From: Brachypodium distachyon
Taxonomy: Eukaryota > Streptophyta > Magnoliopsida > Poales > Poaceae
NCBI RefSeq assembly: GCF_000005505.3
Contig: NC_016131.3
Location: 56,653,355-56,717,354, forward strand
Direction: 5' to 3'
Length of the DNA stretch: 64,000 bases
Shown here: piece after piece, positions 23,389 through 34,339 of the stretch
How positions within the stretch are numbered: the first letter of the stretch is position 1
Layout of the letters: each line of letters begins with the position of its first letter
The notes under the pieces: generated by a model
Told to the model about the DNA's origin: nothing
The model's input: only the letters and a program-made list of their open reading frames with translations
Database searches by the model: none
Position numbers and translations under genes: made by a program

Positions 23389-23510
23389 CTTCTCGTACTT
23401 TTACCTTGGGAGAGGAAGGATCCCTGCTTCAGTTTCACGAGGGGCAAGAGATGTCGAAGATTCAAGGAATTGAAGCTCCACCAAGCGAAGGTCTAGAAGA
23501 GGAAACCTAA
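23389..23510 (+). pseudogene. Orphan last exon of the HtrA-like gene
   Basis: After the acceptor ATGTGTAG the frame SRTFTLGEEGSLLQFHEGQE continues to APPSEGLEEET and TAA at 23508-23510. It begins with two bases of a codon, exactly the phase left by the shifted frame of exon 9, which ends at 21100. The present exon 9 frame stops at 21061, so this exon is reached only if that shift is bypassed. Acidic composition matches the N-terminus of the same protein. Confidence 0.5.
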
Positions 23511-23778
23511 CAGCTTGTTTGGCTACCATCGATCATTTGGGCACGGAATCATGTAATTCATTTTGGATTCTAAGAACCAACTTGTTTGGCTGCACTGGAA
23601 TTGAATATAGGAATTCAATATGAAAGCCCATAGAATTGTACATATACCTAAAGCCAATTCCTACCAAGAAGGCATCATTTCTCTAGATTTATCTCTTATT
23701 TTAATCCATGTGGCAGACAAACAAGATTTTTGAATTCAGAATTCAAATTCAACCAAATGAAATTTTCTCAAAAATTTA

Positions 23779-23891
23779 CTCCCTCTGTCCCATATTAAGT
23801 GATTTAAGTTTGTCCAAATATGAATATATCTATGCTTGAAAAGAATCTAGATATATGTAATAGAAAGTCATTTAACATGAGACGGAGGGAG
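23779..23891. mobile_element. Stowaway-type MITE
   Basis: Ends CTCCCTCTGTCCCATATTAA and TTAACATGAGACGGAGGGAG with flanking TA dinucleotides, 113 bases, no ORF. It is the same subfamily as the elements at 25.7, 26.5 and 36.0 kb. Confidence 0.85.
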
Positions 23892-25190
23892 TATTTTATT
23901 TCATTTCTACCAAATAAAATGAAGTGTGGATGTCTTCTGAAGACTACGTCTATTCAATTAAAGTTGCGCAAGAGCAAGAGCAATGTGAGCAGATCTAAAT
24001 AAAAAGCTAGAACCAAGTCTTAGAAAATGAGAAGTGGTGCAACGTATCTTTTTTTAGCCTCAACTTGTAGGACCCACTTATTATATTTTTTAATTCCCCA
24101 CCTCCACTTTCCCCATCCTATTCTTCAATCTTCACGAGAGCTGTTCGTACTGCCGCCGCTAGCCTCGGCCTCATCTTCCTCCCGGCGTCCTGGCCTCGGC
24201 CTCCTCCTCCTGGCCTCCTTTCTCAGTCTGCTCCGCGGCCGTTGTCGCCATCAAGCGCTGCCTGTCTGCCACCAAGCTTCGGCCTCGTCCCGGCCTCCCG
24301 CCTCAATCTGCTACTACCCATCGCTGACGCGGCCAAGCGCCGCTGCACGCATCGGCCTCCTCCTCCTCACGGCTGATGACGCCGCCAAGCGACCCACGCG
24401 CCGCCGTCTTTGATTGGAGCAGCGATAGCCGGACGGAGGAGCAGCGCTCGTGAGCGTGGGGCCTACAAAGTCAACTATCGTTGTAGAACCGATGCTTCGA
24501 CTTGAGTCGAGTCTAGCGAAAATTTCTTAGCCAGTGCATGCTGCAATGGCTAGACCCGGGTCTTAATCTTCTTAGCCCCTTCTTAGCCCTGGACTTGCTC
24601 TAAGACCTGCGGAGACTTTTCTTTTGGAATTTCGGCTGAACTGTTTCTGTCACGTTATCCTTGATAGTGGAACCTCAGCAAGTTGCTGTGTTGATGTGAA
24701 TCGCTACATTTTTTTTGGGGAATGTCGTTTTCAGGCCCAATACATTTTTCTTGCTGTGTTGCTGTGTTGACGTGAATCGCTACATTTTTCTTTAGTATGT
24801 TTTGGCTTCCAAGAATATCGTCTGAAATCACGCATGAATTCGGCTTCAGAAAACCACCATTTCTTACACGTGGATATGTAAAAGAACTCTTTGGAGATTT
24901 AGTTATATATAAAAAAGCACCCCAACTTAAAAACCCAAGATTTTTACACTTGGTTACGTGAAAACAATGGTTTAGTAAACCTTTGGGATTTAATTTTGGA
25001 CGCCACTAGCGTGCGTAGGTTCGCACGATTGTCTGACATGCTGGCAGCCAACTAGCTCACATAACCCAATGCATGCATGTATGTTCATAAGAAACGGAAA
25101 TTTAAAAATGTTTAACTCCCAAACCGTTTACTCAATTTAAGTTTCGTCTTCACGGTTAATTTTGTCTCGACGAGATCTTCAAAATGAGAT
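23892..25190. other. Spacer, partly GC-rich, no gene recognised
   Basis: Bases 24110-24420 are C-rich with an open plus frame (24027..24413) rich in Arg, Leu and Ser and without family features. Flanks carry phrases typical of short grass DNA elements (GAGCAAGAGCAATGTG at 23970, CCCTGGACTTGCTCTAAG at 24588). A phrase (GTTGCTGTGTTGA.GTGAATC followed by GCTACATTTTT) is repeated near 24680 and 24748. Confidence 0.35.
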
Positions 25191-25309
25191 CTTATCTTAA
25201 TACGTTACGATTTCCGTTTAATTTTAACTCTGAAACCACGACACGGGAATAACCTCTAAAAAAACTAAAAACACCCGGAAAAAAAAGAAAATTCCCACAT
25301 TTCCGCCCG

Positions 25310-25530
25310 CCGTCGTCTGTCCTCCTCGCCGTCCTCCCACTCTCTTCGCTCGCCGGCGTATCTGCTTGCGCTCCGCCACAGCGTGGGCCGCTAAATACGA
25401 GGAAACCTAGGCCTAGGGCTCGAGGAGGCGGCAGGCGGCGACCTAGCTCTCCGACTCGGTGCCGGCCGCGACCTCGGCTCCCCCGCCACCGACCCGGCTC
25501 CGGACGGCGCATGACTCCCGGTGAGTAAAC
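25310..25530 (+). other. GC-rich leader exon candidate, block 2 copy
   Basis: Counterpart of 6.27-6.51 kb: CpG-rich sequence ending in ATGACTCCCG before the donor GTGAGTA. Further downstream the two loci stay alignable. It marks the left end of the second copy of the duplicated block. Confidence 0.4.
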
Positions 25531-25707
25531 TTCTCCTCTTTTGCCATGTTTAGTTTGTGGTATGCTTGCTAAAACACAACCGGGAAATTAGCCGCGAGTG
25601 ACCTGCATTGGTTATGTCTGAACCCAAAGGTAAACACTAAAAGTCAAGTACATATGTACCGGGAACATAGATCTGAACATCGCGGGAAAGGAAAGTTTTC
25701 ACAACTG

Positions 25708-25820
25708 CTCCCTCCGTCCCATATTAAGTGAATTTCTATTACATGTATCTAGACGCCTTTTAGGCATAGATACATTCATATTTGGGCAGATTGGAGTCAT
25801 TTAATATGAGCCGGAGGGAG
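25708..25820. mobile_element. Stowaway-type MITE
   Basis: Ends CTCCCTCCGTCCCATATTAA and TTAATATGAGCCGGAGGGAG; TA follows on the right, TG stands on the left. 113 bases. It is absent from the matching place in block 1, so it probably inserted after the duplication or was lost there. Confidence 0.8.
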
Positions 25821-26155
25821 TAGCTGCGTCCGCACTCCATTCTGGGATTGCATTTTGTGAATTGCTGAAAAATGTGAAAAAAGAATTGATAGATTATACA
25901 CAACATTGCTACGCCACGGAGTATGATGAACTGATAATGCAGTATTCACGAAATTGCCTATGACTCACTGGATTTGAAGAAGTGCTTGCAGAAAATCTGT
26001 CTTAACTTCCGTAGCCATGTCCTGGTTGATCAATGTACGAGGTGCGCTTAATCGGTATAGCCTGCAAGTTCACCCACCAACTTAGGTCCCATTGTCCAGA
26101 ATCACTGAATAAGAAGTTAAGAACTGTGTTGGGGCTTAAACTACCAATGTTGGGT

Positions 26156-26351
26156 ATTGCAGTTGTATGCTGGAAATTTGCGCATAAACCAGCTAACTGT
26201 AGTTATGTTTGATGATCCTATCACTCCAGCTTCAGTGCTTTCTATTGAATTCAGTACTGTTCTTTATGCTCAACTGCAGGAGTGGCGATGGAAGCTTTTA
26301 CATGAGAGGCGATGGGTAGGCACCTGCGCTGCCGCTATTTCAGCTACATGA
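26156..26351 (+). other. Exon-like conserved segment, block 2 copy
   Basis: Counterpart of 7.03-7.24 kb after TTGCAG (TTGTATGCTGGAAATTTGCG). Its open frame ends in TGA at 26349-26351 with a different C-terminal sequence because of small indels. Conserved DNA with non-conserved frame argues for an untranslated or decayed exon. Confidence 0.3.
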
Positions 26352-26547
26352 TTGCAATGTATGAATAATTTACTGATTGTTTACTTACATTTATGTTCAG
26401 TTTCTTGAGGATGTCTTCGCTGTATTTTGTCTAGCGTGTCTTCACACTGTATGTTGGCTATATTTTTGCTGTCATTTAGCTTTCACTTCACTGATGATTA
26501 GATTAAAATATTCATCTATACAAGTATAAAAAATGTCAAGCTTATTA

Positions 26548-26659
26548 CTCCCTCCATCCCATATTAGTGACTCAAATTTGCCCAAATATGGATGTATCTA
26601 TACCCAAAAAGCGTCTACATACATGTAATATTTCGTCACTTAATATGGGACGGAGGGAG
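26548..26659. mobile_element. Stowaway-type MITE
   Basis: Ends CTCCCTCCATCCCATATTAG and TTAATATGGGACGGAGGGAG with TA on both sides, 112 bases. There is no counterpart in block 1 at this place. Confidence 0.85.
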
Positions 26660-27277
26660 TATTAATTTTACAAGCTCAAGTGGGAATGGCTGCACTTTTG
26701 TTGGAAATTAAATTGTCCTAACTGATTTTCGATTCCCATCCCTCAAACAAACAACCAACTCTGCAGTTGCCCTTTGTTTTGCAGTAAATAGTTCCCGCGT
26801 GCAGATATAAAGTTGCAGTATGGGCTGACTTGGTCTGGGTCTGCTTGAAAGCAATACATGTAAATAAACCCATGGTGTGGGGTGTCCAGATATCACGGTA
26901 TGTGCTTTCCATAGAGATACAGCTTCAGTATAACTGTATAAGTGATCCTAACTAATTCCATCAAGTGAACAATAAATGTAAATAAACCCACTGATACAAA
27001 GAGTGCAGTTTGATTTGCGTATTTGTGAGTTGTAAAACACCATGTGATAAGAAACTGAACAATATATGTCAATCAACCCACTGATACAAAGATAGCTTAC
27101 ATTTATGAGCTATGTAAGACCGTGCGATATGCAATAATACACCACTCTTGCAAAAGTAGAACTCCCTGAAGCCTGAATAGTCTAACATAGTCCCAGCATT
27201 ACAGGAATTGGTACAAAATAGAATATAGCGTGCGGCATGCAATTGCTCATATATGAGAACATCAAACACCATGGATA

Positions 27278-29296
27278 TCATCTTCCTCCAGAGACACCAG
27301 ATATTGTGCCAATGCTTGTTAATGCATATGGGTCAAACTCTTCATCCTGCATTAGAGAGAGCATGCTGAAGCTCATGTCTGTATGTGTTAACTCTGGGAG
27401 TGGCAAATCACCGTCAAGGTACCGCACGATTTGCTGCATGTTAGGCCTTACATTGGTAAATGGGTGTGAGCATAGTAATCCTAGCTTTAGCATCAGGCAT
27501 GCCTCGTCAACATTGTAGTTGCCTTGTAACCTTGTGTCTACTGCCTCAGTTAGTGATCCTTTGCGCCAATGCTCAAGAACGCAATCCACTAGTATCGGTT
27601 GATTACCGTGTGCATTGCTGTTAACTGGCCTTTGCCCGCAGGTAATTTCAAGAAGGAACATGCCAAAGGCGAACACATCTGTGAGAGGAGATGCCTTACC
27701 TGTGCTTACTAATTCCGGGGCTAGGTACCCCATAGTACCGACCACATGTGTGGTCTGTAGGTCAGTTCCATGATCATAAAGTCTTGCAAGGCCAAAGTCA
27801 CCTAATCGCCCGTTCATTCCACTGTCAAGAAGTACATTGCTTGCTTTGATGTCACGGTGAATGATAACTTTCTCCCATTTCTCATGGAGATAGAGCAAAC
27901 CTGATGCAATACCCTTGATTATCCAATACCTTTGAGGCCAATTTAGTGTAGGTTTTTGCTCATGACAATACAAATACTTGTCAAGGCTACCATTTAACAT
28001 GTGGTCATACACTAAAAGAAGTTCACCTTTTCTTCTACAGTAGCCAAGTAATGGAACAAGGTTGCGATGTCGGATGCGGCCAATGCTGATAATCTCAGCA
28101 ACAAACTCCTTGATACCCTGGCTTGACTCATGGGATACCCTCTTCACGGCAACCTCTAGTCTAGATGATGGAAGTATTCCTTTATATACCTTCCCAAATC
28201 CTCCTGCGCCAAGCAGAAATTTGTTCTTAAACCCTTCTGTGGCGTGGTACAAATCCTTGTATGAGAACCGATGCGGCCCGAACTCAATCTCCCAATCTTC
28301 TTTTAGCTCAGCATATTTCAGCCGCCTTCTCACAAGAAAAATGGCCACAACACCCACAACAATTACAAATATTGCGCTTGCTATTGGTAGGATGATTTCC
28401 AAGATCCTTAACTGATGCGTTGGGCCCTGACGAGGTAGCCTTGGCAGCTTGGCAATGTCGATCACCGGAGCGGTTTTGCTCATGCTGAAGCTCCAGCCAA
28501 GTACGTAGTGTCGTGAGCCAACTGTGCCAGTTGATGATGAGAAGCCCATGTATGATGGCTCTTGTAGCACTGTTGAGAGGTCACAATTGGCTGAGATGAG
28601 TGGCCTTGTAGGTTTTCCCATTTGGAGGGAAGCCATGGTAACACTGATTTTCTTGTCTTCTCCATTGTAGTCCACCCACATTTGCATTGCATCGCCACTT
28701 TTAAGACTCATGTTTTGGAAGCTACTACTCCTGTCATCATAGTAGCCTGCAGGGTTGGACTGCATAGAGCGGAGGTTGTTGATGTTGATGCCTACATGAT
28801 TGTCGTTGATGTCTTGGAACTCCAGGTTTTGGATGGTGTCGAGCTCGATGGCGAAGATATGGTTGCTCAAGTTCCCATTGTCTAGGGAGTTCATGAAACC
28901 CAAGTATTGGGAGCCCAGTGCATCTGAGAAGTTCGTTCTTGGGGCAATGATGAAAGCCATGCCATGTTGGCTTATGATGGGGTATCTAGAGCGGATGGCA
29001 AACACGAAGGCAACTGAGAATGACTGGATTATACCATTGGATGATTTGCGGAAGTGCAGTGGAATTGGGTAGAATGCATGGCCTTTGGAATAAATTGAGC
29101 CATCGGTTAGTTCAAGTAGTCCGTTCGACGTGACTGTGGTAGTTCCGTCTAAGGTGAGGTTAGTACCAGTGAAGCCAAGGTACAAGAGTTGGTTGTCACT
29201 AGTTGTAGAGAAGAATGCAAGATCAAGGCTAAACGAAAGGAGGAAGCAAAGGAAGAAGAACTTCATGTAAGATGGATGAGGCAATTCATAGGTCAT
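27278..29296 (-). CDS. L-type lectin receptor-like kinase (LecRK C)
   Basis: Predicted membrane receptor kinase, intronless, 672 residues from the first ATG. The second ATG (29264..29266, MKFFFLCFLL) matches the start of LecRK A and puts the signal peptide at the N-terminus, so I prefer it. Numbering from the first Met: lectin domain about 34-275 with EL D T I QN LEF Q D ..NH metal pattern (E151, D153, N157, D162, H167), where the usual GID is GIN; membrane helix about 299-322; glycine loop GAGGFG 363-368; Lys385; HRD 480-482; DFG 500-502; APE 526-528; intact DVFAFG. The tail is VSGGR. It is the counterpart of LecRK A in the second block and lacks A's Gly to Arg change: in the 107 residues around the activation segment I count 12 differences. 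Nothing suggests loss of function. Confidence 0.94.
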   Translation of the reverse strand: MTYELPHPSYMKFFFLCFLLSFSLDLAFFSTTSDNQLLYLGFTGTNLTLDGTTTVTSNGLLELTDGSIYSKGHAFYPIPLHFRKSSNGIIQSFSVAFVFAIRSRYPIISQHGMAFIIAPRTNFSDALGSQYLGFMNSLDNGNLSNHIFAIELDTIQNLEFQDINDNHVGININNLRSMQSNPAGYYDDRSSSFQNMSLKSGDAMQMWVDYNGEDKKISVTMASLQMGKPTRPLISANCDLSTVLQEPSYMGFSSSTGTVGSRHYVLGWSFSMSKTAPVIDIAKLPRLPRQGPTHQLRILEIILPIASAIFVIVVGVVAIFLVRRRLKYAELKEDWEIEFGPHRFSYKDLYHATEGFKNKFLLGAGGFGKVYKGILPSSRLEVAVKRVSHESSQGIKEFVAEIISIGRIRHRNLVPLLGYCRRKGELLLVYDHMLNGSLDKYLYCHEQKPTLNWPQRYWIIKGIASGLLYLHEKWEKVIIHRDIKASNVLLDSGMNGRLGDFGLARLYDHGTDLQTTHVVGTMGYLAPELVSTGKASPLTDVFAFGMFLLEITCGQRPVNSNAHGNQPILVDCVLEHWRKGSLTEAVDTRLQGNYNVDEACLMLKLGLLCSHPFTNVRPNMQQIVRYLDGDLPLPELTHTDMSFSMLSLMQDEEFDPYALTSIGTISGVSGGR

Positions 29297-29328
29297 GCTG
29301 TTTTGTTCTTGCAGCAGCAGGCTGCAGG

Positions 29329-29400
29329 GATATTTAAATTAGTTTACAGCAGGGGCAAGTTGGGCTCTGCTCTTCTTTTCCACAGGCATCGTTGTCTGAT
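29329..29400 (-). promoter_or_regulatory. LecRK C upstream region with shared motif
   Basis: Coding-strand AATTTAAATA (29331-29340) lies about 65-75 bases before the preferred ATG. The motif ATCAGACAACGATGCCTGTG continues into GAAAAG at 29375..29399. Spacing and sequence parallel LecRK A. Confidence 0.45.
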
Positions 29401-31659
29401 GCTGTCGGTACTTTATACCAATGAATTCATTTGTTTATTTATGTTTTCTTATAACATCAATCCCTTGATTTCTGGCATAAAAGAAATAGTGAAAAGTCTT
29501 CTGATTAGATGTTCACCAAGCATCCTGGAGTTGTGATGATCTATGCATAGGCAGTGGTAGCCTGGTAGGTCTGTTTGTTGTTTTTTTTTTTCAGTTTGAA
29601 CCTTAGTGTACTTGGTTGTTCCAAAGACTAGAGATGAAGGGAGACCTAATTCTGTTGCACAGAAATGCCCAGGTTCTGTACTTAGTGCATTCTAAGCATC
29701 AGAGCTCCCATACATGATGGTGTCCACCAACTTTTTCTTATTTATATCTGAAACAAAAAAAATGTTTTAACTGTTTCCTGTAAAAAAAATTGGAAACCAA
29801 ATTTACACAGATCCTAGTATAAATTAGGTTTCCATGGATATATTTTATTCGTCAGTTTTGTTGCTAGCTAGATGTGCACATTAAAATTTCTCTGCCACAT
29901 ATCGGTTCAACATGTGGTCTGTAAAGGTTACCTAGCATGAAAGGAGCATGACTGTCAGACTAGATGTCGCAAATAGGGATCAATAGAAAACTGAGTTTTT
30001 GACTTGTGTCTGCTCCCACCTAACAGCAAAAGAATTATTCTGTCTGATCAAAGTGAGCCTCCATTTCAGTTAAGAAAAAGAAAGCCACCAGTTGCCTGCT
30101 TCCATGGCAATAATTAATTGCCTCAACTTGTCTCGAATTTGATAATTAATTAACTCTACATGTCCGTACATCACTCAAACCTATCTATGGAATTCTTATC
30201 TTCTAAGATGTTCCCAAATGCATGCTTTACTTAGTTTGCCTTTGGCTATGGCACATCAGTTACTCCCAGTTGTTTTCATAATGACTTTATTAGTCTTTGC
30301 CTCCTTGACCAATTGTCATCTTGGCAGCAAATCATGCCCGAGGGATTTATGGTTGTTCTGAACATTGTAACGAATAAGCTAGGCTATATGCATCATGTAT
30401 GCAAAGGCCAGGGGTAATAAAGGCATAAAGCTTCATTTTCCCAAAAAAAATCTGGTCATTCCAGACTATTCCCTCTCGATCACCGCCACAAAGGGTACAA
30501 CCGAACAAGGCCTTAGGGAGCTTTTGTATTTAGTTCAAGTTTGAACTATCAAGTGAAAATCCCAATTCAGTGAAAACTTGAAAACTTTCAATCCTAGCCA
30601 CTGGATCTTAAATAAACGGATCAAAGGTGGCCTCTAATCACTTACACATATTTTATGAAAAACCCCTAGACATCTAATCACGAGGTTTTTTTTCATTAAA
30701 TGCATTTAAGTAATTAGAGAATTCACCTTTGATCTGATGCCTTTATTTGAAATCTAATGCTAGGATTGGAAGTTTCCAAATTTTCACTGTATTGAGGTTT
30801 TCACCTGATACCTCGCCTTGAACTAAAATGAGAGAATAAAAAAAGAACTTGCCCAAACATGGCCTAACATGATATCGCTAAATCTTTATTAATCATGAAT
30901 GAATCATGCATCTTTCTCTTGTTACTCCTCATTTGTTCTATCTCCTCTGTCCATTACATACCTTATCCTCCTGCAAGCTGTGCCTTCTAGCCATCCTATC
31001 TGCGGTAGTTAATTGTGAACTATAATGCATAACCTGTTGGGTTTGTGGTACCTCACTGCTTAATTGAGCTCTATGCTGTTGGTTCCATGGCCCAGTTGCT
31101 GGATAGAAGTCCCTGCCGGTGGTAAGGGTGAGATAAGACCTAGTGCAGAGGCATGGCAACGTTTAATGCAAGGTGCACATAGACCTATTATAATTTCGGG
31201 TTAGGGAAAGGCAGTTTTATTGCTTCTTGTGGACTGGGGATGGATTTCATCCCGGTAGAAGTAGATGTAGGTGGCTCAGTTCAGCCGAGATGAGCCTATG
31301 ACAAGAAGAGATTTGAGAAAAGAGAAGAAAACAAGATCATGGATGACCTGCAGTGTGCCAAGGAACCACGTAGAAGATAGGTACCATGCTGCTGCTTTAC
31401 CAGCGTCTAGCCGTTCTGGAACGCTGGGAGGTTTTCTTTTCTTACTACTTTTGTTGACACCATTTAAGATTGTTGAGACAAATCAGGGATAACTTTGGTT
31501 CATGTAAAAACAAAAGGATTACTTTGGTCTATAGGGTTTCCCACACATATGATTGCATGTACTTACACACGATATATTAATTCGATGGGAGAATACGTTA
31601 CAGGTGTGCATGTAAAGAAATAAGTAGGTACAGTTAACACCATAAGGAAAACATCTAAC
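29401..31659. other. Spacer between LecRK C and D
   Basis: No gene is seen. Parts match the A-B spacer, which supports the block duplication. The spacer is longer than that of block 1, partly because of the inverted-repeat element at 30.5-30.87 kb. Confidence 0.45.
30513..30866. mobile_element. MITE-like element with about 100-base inverted repeats
   Basis: The left arm has AGTTCAAG...TCAAGTGAAAA.CCCAATTCAGTGAAAA.TTGAAAACTTTCAATCCTAG..ATCAAAGGTG. The right arm mirrors it: CACCTTTGAT..CTAGGATTGGAAGTTTCCAAATTTTCACTGTATTGAGGTTTTCACCTGATA..CTTGAACT. The outer ends (TAGGGAGCTTTTGT and GAACTTGCCCAAAC) are hAT-like at best. No ORF. Confidence 0.6.
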
Positions 31660-31704
31660 TTATCTACCTCCTGAGAGATCAGATATTGTGCTGTTATTTG
31701 TCAT
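31660..31704 (-). other. Out-of-frame remnant of the LecRK D C-terminus
   Basis: Just after the present stop of LecRK D, the sequence MTNNSTISDLSGGR and a stop can be read in another frame. LecRK B carries nearly the same tail in frame. The tail was therefore cut off by the insertion between 31705 and about 31722. Confidence 0.85.
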
Positions 31705-31715
31705 TGTCGATGGGT

Positions 31716-33689
31716 TTATATGGTCTCTGGATCGAAACCTTTATTCTGCATCAAGCAGAGCATGTGAAAGCTCATATGTCCTGGGTTTAGCTCTGGTGGT
31801 GGCATATTGCCATCGAGATACTGCATAACCTCCCTCATATTGGGCCTTAAATTGATGAAAGGGTGTGAGCTCAACAGCCCTAACTTTAGAGCCAGGCATG
31901 CCTCATCAGCATTATAGGCACCTTGGAGCCTGGTATCCACTGCATCTACAAGAAATCCTTGGCGCCAACAATCAAGCACCCAGTCGACCAACACAAGGTG
32001 ATTGCCTTGTGCAGTTCGGTCGATGGGCTTTCGCCCACAAGTGACTTCAAGAATAAACATGCCAAATGAAAATACATCAGTAAGAGGGGTTGCTTTGCTG
32101 GTCCGTGCTAGCTCGGGAGCTAGGTATCCAATAGTGCCAATAACATGTGTGGTTTGAGGGTCAGTGCCATGTTCATATAACCTTGCTAAGCCAAAATCCC
32201 CAAGTCGGCCGTTGAATTCATCATCTAGGAGCACATTGCTTGGCTTGATGTCTCGATGGAGTACAACTTTTTCCCAGTCCTCATGGAGGTAGAGCAAGCC
32301 GGATGCAATGCCTTTGATGATCTGGAATCTTTGAGACCAAGTTAAAGTAGGCTTCTTCTCTTGATCATACAAGTATTTGTCAAGACTTCCGTTTGACATG
32401 TATTCATACACCAAAATAAGCTCACCTTTGCGACGGCAATAGCCATGCAATTTCACAAGATTACGGTGTTGGAGGCGGCCAATGCTAACAACCTCAGCCA
32501 CAAATTCTTTCATTCCCTGCTTAGAGTCATGTGAGATCCTTTTCACTGCAATCTCTAATTTGGACACTTGAAGCACTCCCTTATATACCCTTCCAAATCC
32601 TCCTGCACCTAGTAGATTCTCGCTCTTAAATCCCTTGGTAGCGTGAACCAAGTCCTTGTATGAAAATCTATGCGGCCCAAATTCGACTTCCCAATTTTCT
32701 CGCAGCTCAGTGTACCTTAATCGCCTTCGAACAAAAAGAACCACAATGGCACCCACAAAAATTACAAATGCTGCAGTGCCTATTGGCAGCACGATTTCTA
32801 ATACCTTAGATCTAGGCTTGGGGCCTTGACGAGGTAGCTTTGGAAGCTTGGTGATGTCAATGGTTGGAGCAGGCCTGTTCACACCGAAACTCCAACCAAG
32901 CACATACTGTTGCGAGATGATTGTGCCTGTCGATGCCGAGAAGCCAACATAAACCATATCTGTGAGCACTCTTGAGAGGTTGTAGGTGGTAGAGAGTATT
33001 GGCTTGATGGGTTTGGCCATATATAAGGGAGCCAAGGTCACGTCGATATGTGTACTATCCCTGTTATATTCCACCCACACCTGCATCATTTTGTAGCTCG
33101 TGAGTGTCAAGTTATGTAAGTTACCATCGCTGTCGTCATAATAGCCGGCTTTGCTGGAGTTCACAGAATTGAGCCCATTGATGTCGATTCCAACATGGTT
33201 GTTGTTTATGTCCTTGAACTCATCATTCTGAGAGGTGTCGAGCTCCACTGCGAAGAAGTGGTTTGTTGCTTTGCCATTGTTGTGGTCGTTGGTGAGGCCC
33301 AAGTACTGGGTTGGCATTGTGTTTGAGAAGTTGTTGCTTGCAGCAACAAGGAAGGCCATGCCATGGCCGCAGATAACGGGCACGGCACAGTAGATGGCAA
33401 ACACATAGGAGACACTAAAAGACGGAACTGTCCCATTGGACGTTTCACCAAAGTGGAATGGAGTCGGGTGGAAAGCATGTCCTTTGAGCAGGGTGGTGCC
33501 ATTGGTCAGCTCAAGCAGGCCATTTGGTGTGACTGTGGCTACGCCGTCGAGAGTTAGATTAACACCAGTGAAACCGGAGTAGACAAATTGATCTTGGCTG
33601 GTAGAAAGGACTGAAGGATTAAGGACAATGAAGAATATCAGATGCAGAAGCAAGGACAGATGGTTCATCTCACTCACGAGCATAAGCAA
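31716..33689 (-). CDS. L-type lectin receptor-like kinase, shortened tail (LecRK D)
   Basis: Predicted membrane receptor kinase, intronless, 657 residues. Start MLMLVSEMNHL, with a second Met at residue 8 giving an equally good signal peptide. Lectin domain about 33-275 (E149, D151, N155, D160, H165); membrane helix about 297-320; glycine loop GAGGFG 361-366; Lys383 in IAVKR; HRD 478-480 in HRDIKPSN; DFG 498-500; APE present; DVFSFG intact. LecRK B shares HRDIKPSN and LHGYCRRK, unlike the other six. The protein ends FDPETI: relative to B, a net 17-base insertion brings in TAA and removes the last 14 or so residues, including SGGR. The kinase core is untouched, so the protein is probably still a kinase. 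Near the end LGLLSSHPF replaces LGLLCSHPF. Confidence 0.93.
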   Translation of the reverse strand: MLMLVSEMNHLSLLLHLIFFIVLNPSVLSTSQDQFVYSGFTGVNLTLDGVATVTPNGLLELTNGTTLLKGHAFHPTPFHFGETSNGTVPSFSVSYVFAIYCAVPVICGHGMAFLVAASNNFSNTMPTQYLGLTNDHNNGKATNHFFAVELDTSQNDEFKDINNNHVGIDINGLNSVNSSKAGYYDDSDGNLHNLTLTSYKMMQVWVEYNRDSTHIDVTLAPLYMAKPIKPILSTTYNLSRVLTDMVYVGFSASTGTIISQQYVLGWSFGVNRPAPTIDITKLPKLPRQGPKPRSKVLEIVLPIGTAAFVIFVGAIVVLFVRRRLRYTELRENWEVEFGPHRFSYKDLVHATKGFKSENLLGAGGFGRVYKGVLQVSKLEIAVKRISHDSKQGMKEFVAEVVSIGRLQHRNLVKLHGYCRRKGELILVYEYMSNGSLDKYLYDQEKKPTLTWSQRFQIIKGIASGLLYLHEDWEKVVLHRDIKPSNVLLDDEFNGRLGDFGLARLYEHGTDPQTTHVIGTIGYLAPELARTSKATPLTDVFSFGMFILEVTCGRKPIDRTAQGNHLVLVDWVLDCWRQGFLVDAVDTRLQGAYNADEACLALKLGLLSSHPFINLRPNMREVMQYLDGNMPPPELNPGHMSFHMLCLMQNKGFDPETI

Positions 33690-33762
33690 CTCAATGGAGA
33701 TGCAGCAACATAAGCTTCAATGGCAGTCACTGCTTGCACTCTATTGCACTCTGTTGCACAGT

Positions 33763-33866
33763 ATTATATATTACCTGGGGAGTTGTCAGCTCATCTAGGT
33801 AGTAGCCATGTCTTGCTTGTGGGGGAATCCTGCCTGTCTACTTTTTCTACAGGCATTGTGATCTGT
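33763..33866 (-). promoter_or_regulatory. LecRK D upstream region with TATA box and shared motif
   Basis: Coding-strand TAATATATAATAC lies about 75-85 bases before the ATG. The motif CAGATCACAATGCCTGTAGA continues into AAAAG at 33841..33866, 152 bases before the ATG, the same spacing as in LecRK B. Confidence 0.45.
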
Positions 33867-34339
33867 GAATGGGTCAAGTAATTAGCATACTTTTTGCTCA
33901 AAAAGTAATTGGTATACTGAAAATGACATTTCTGTGGTCATTTTTTCTGAAATCATCTCTGAACAATTAGCTGCAGGCTGCAGTGCGTAATTACTAGAAT
34001 GAGATTTAGGGAGATTGAGATTTTCAAGCAAGTGGGCTTGTCCGCTCAACTACAGCTGCTGATCATTAAAGACAGGTGGCACTGTGGATTTCTGCTTTTT
34101 TTCTGGCATTTGTAAGCTAAACCTCCACCACAACCTCCCAACACTCTAGTTTCTTTCTTTTCTGTTTTTCGCTTTGTACACCGTTGTTGATTCTCTCGAT
34201 CTCCTATTGGCAATAAATGGCACACTGATGTTGTTGCATTAAAAAAGATGAAGTGGCCTCCGTAAATTTACTGATTTTACAATGCCCAGAACTTCAAAAT
34301 CAATGATGCTATGGCTGAGTGTATATAACATACATGTAC

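Noticed and set aside
24027..24413. 128-codon plus-strand ORF
   Set aside because: C-rich low-complexity sequence, flanked by phrases typical of short transposable elements; no domain.
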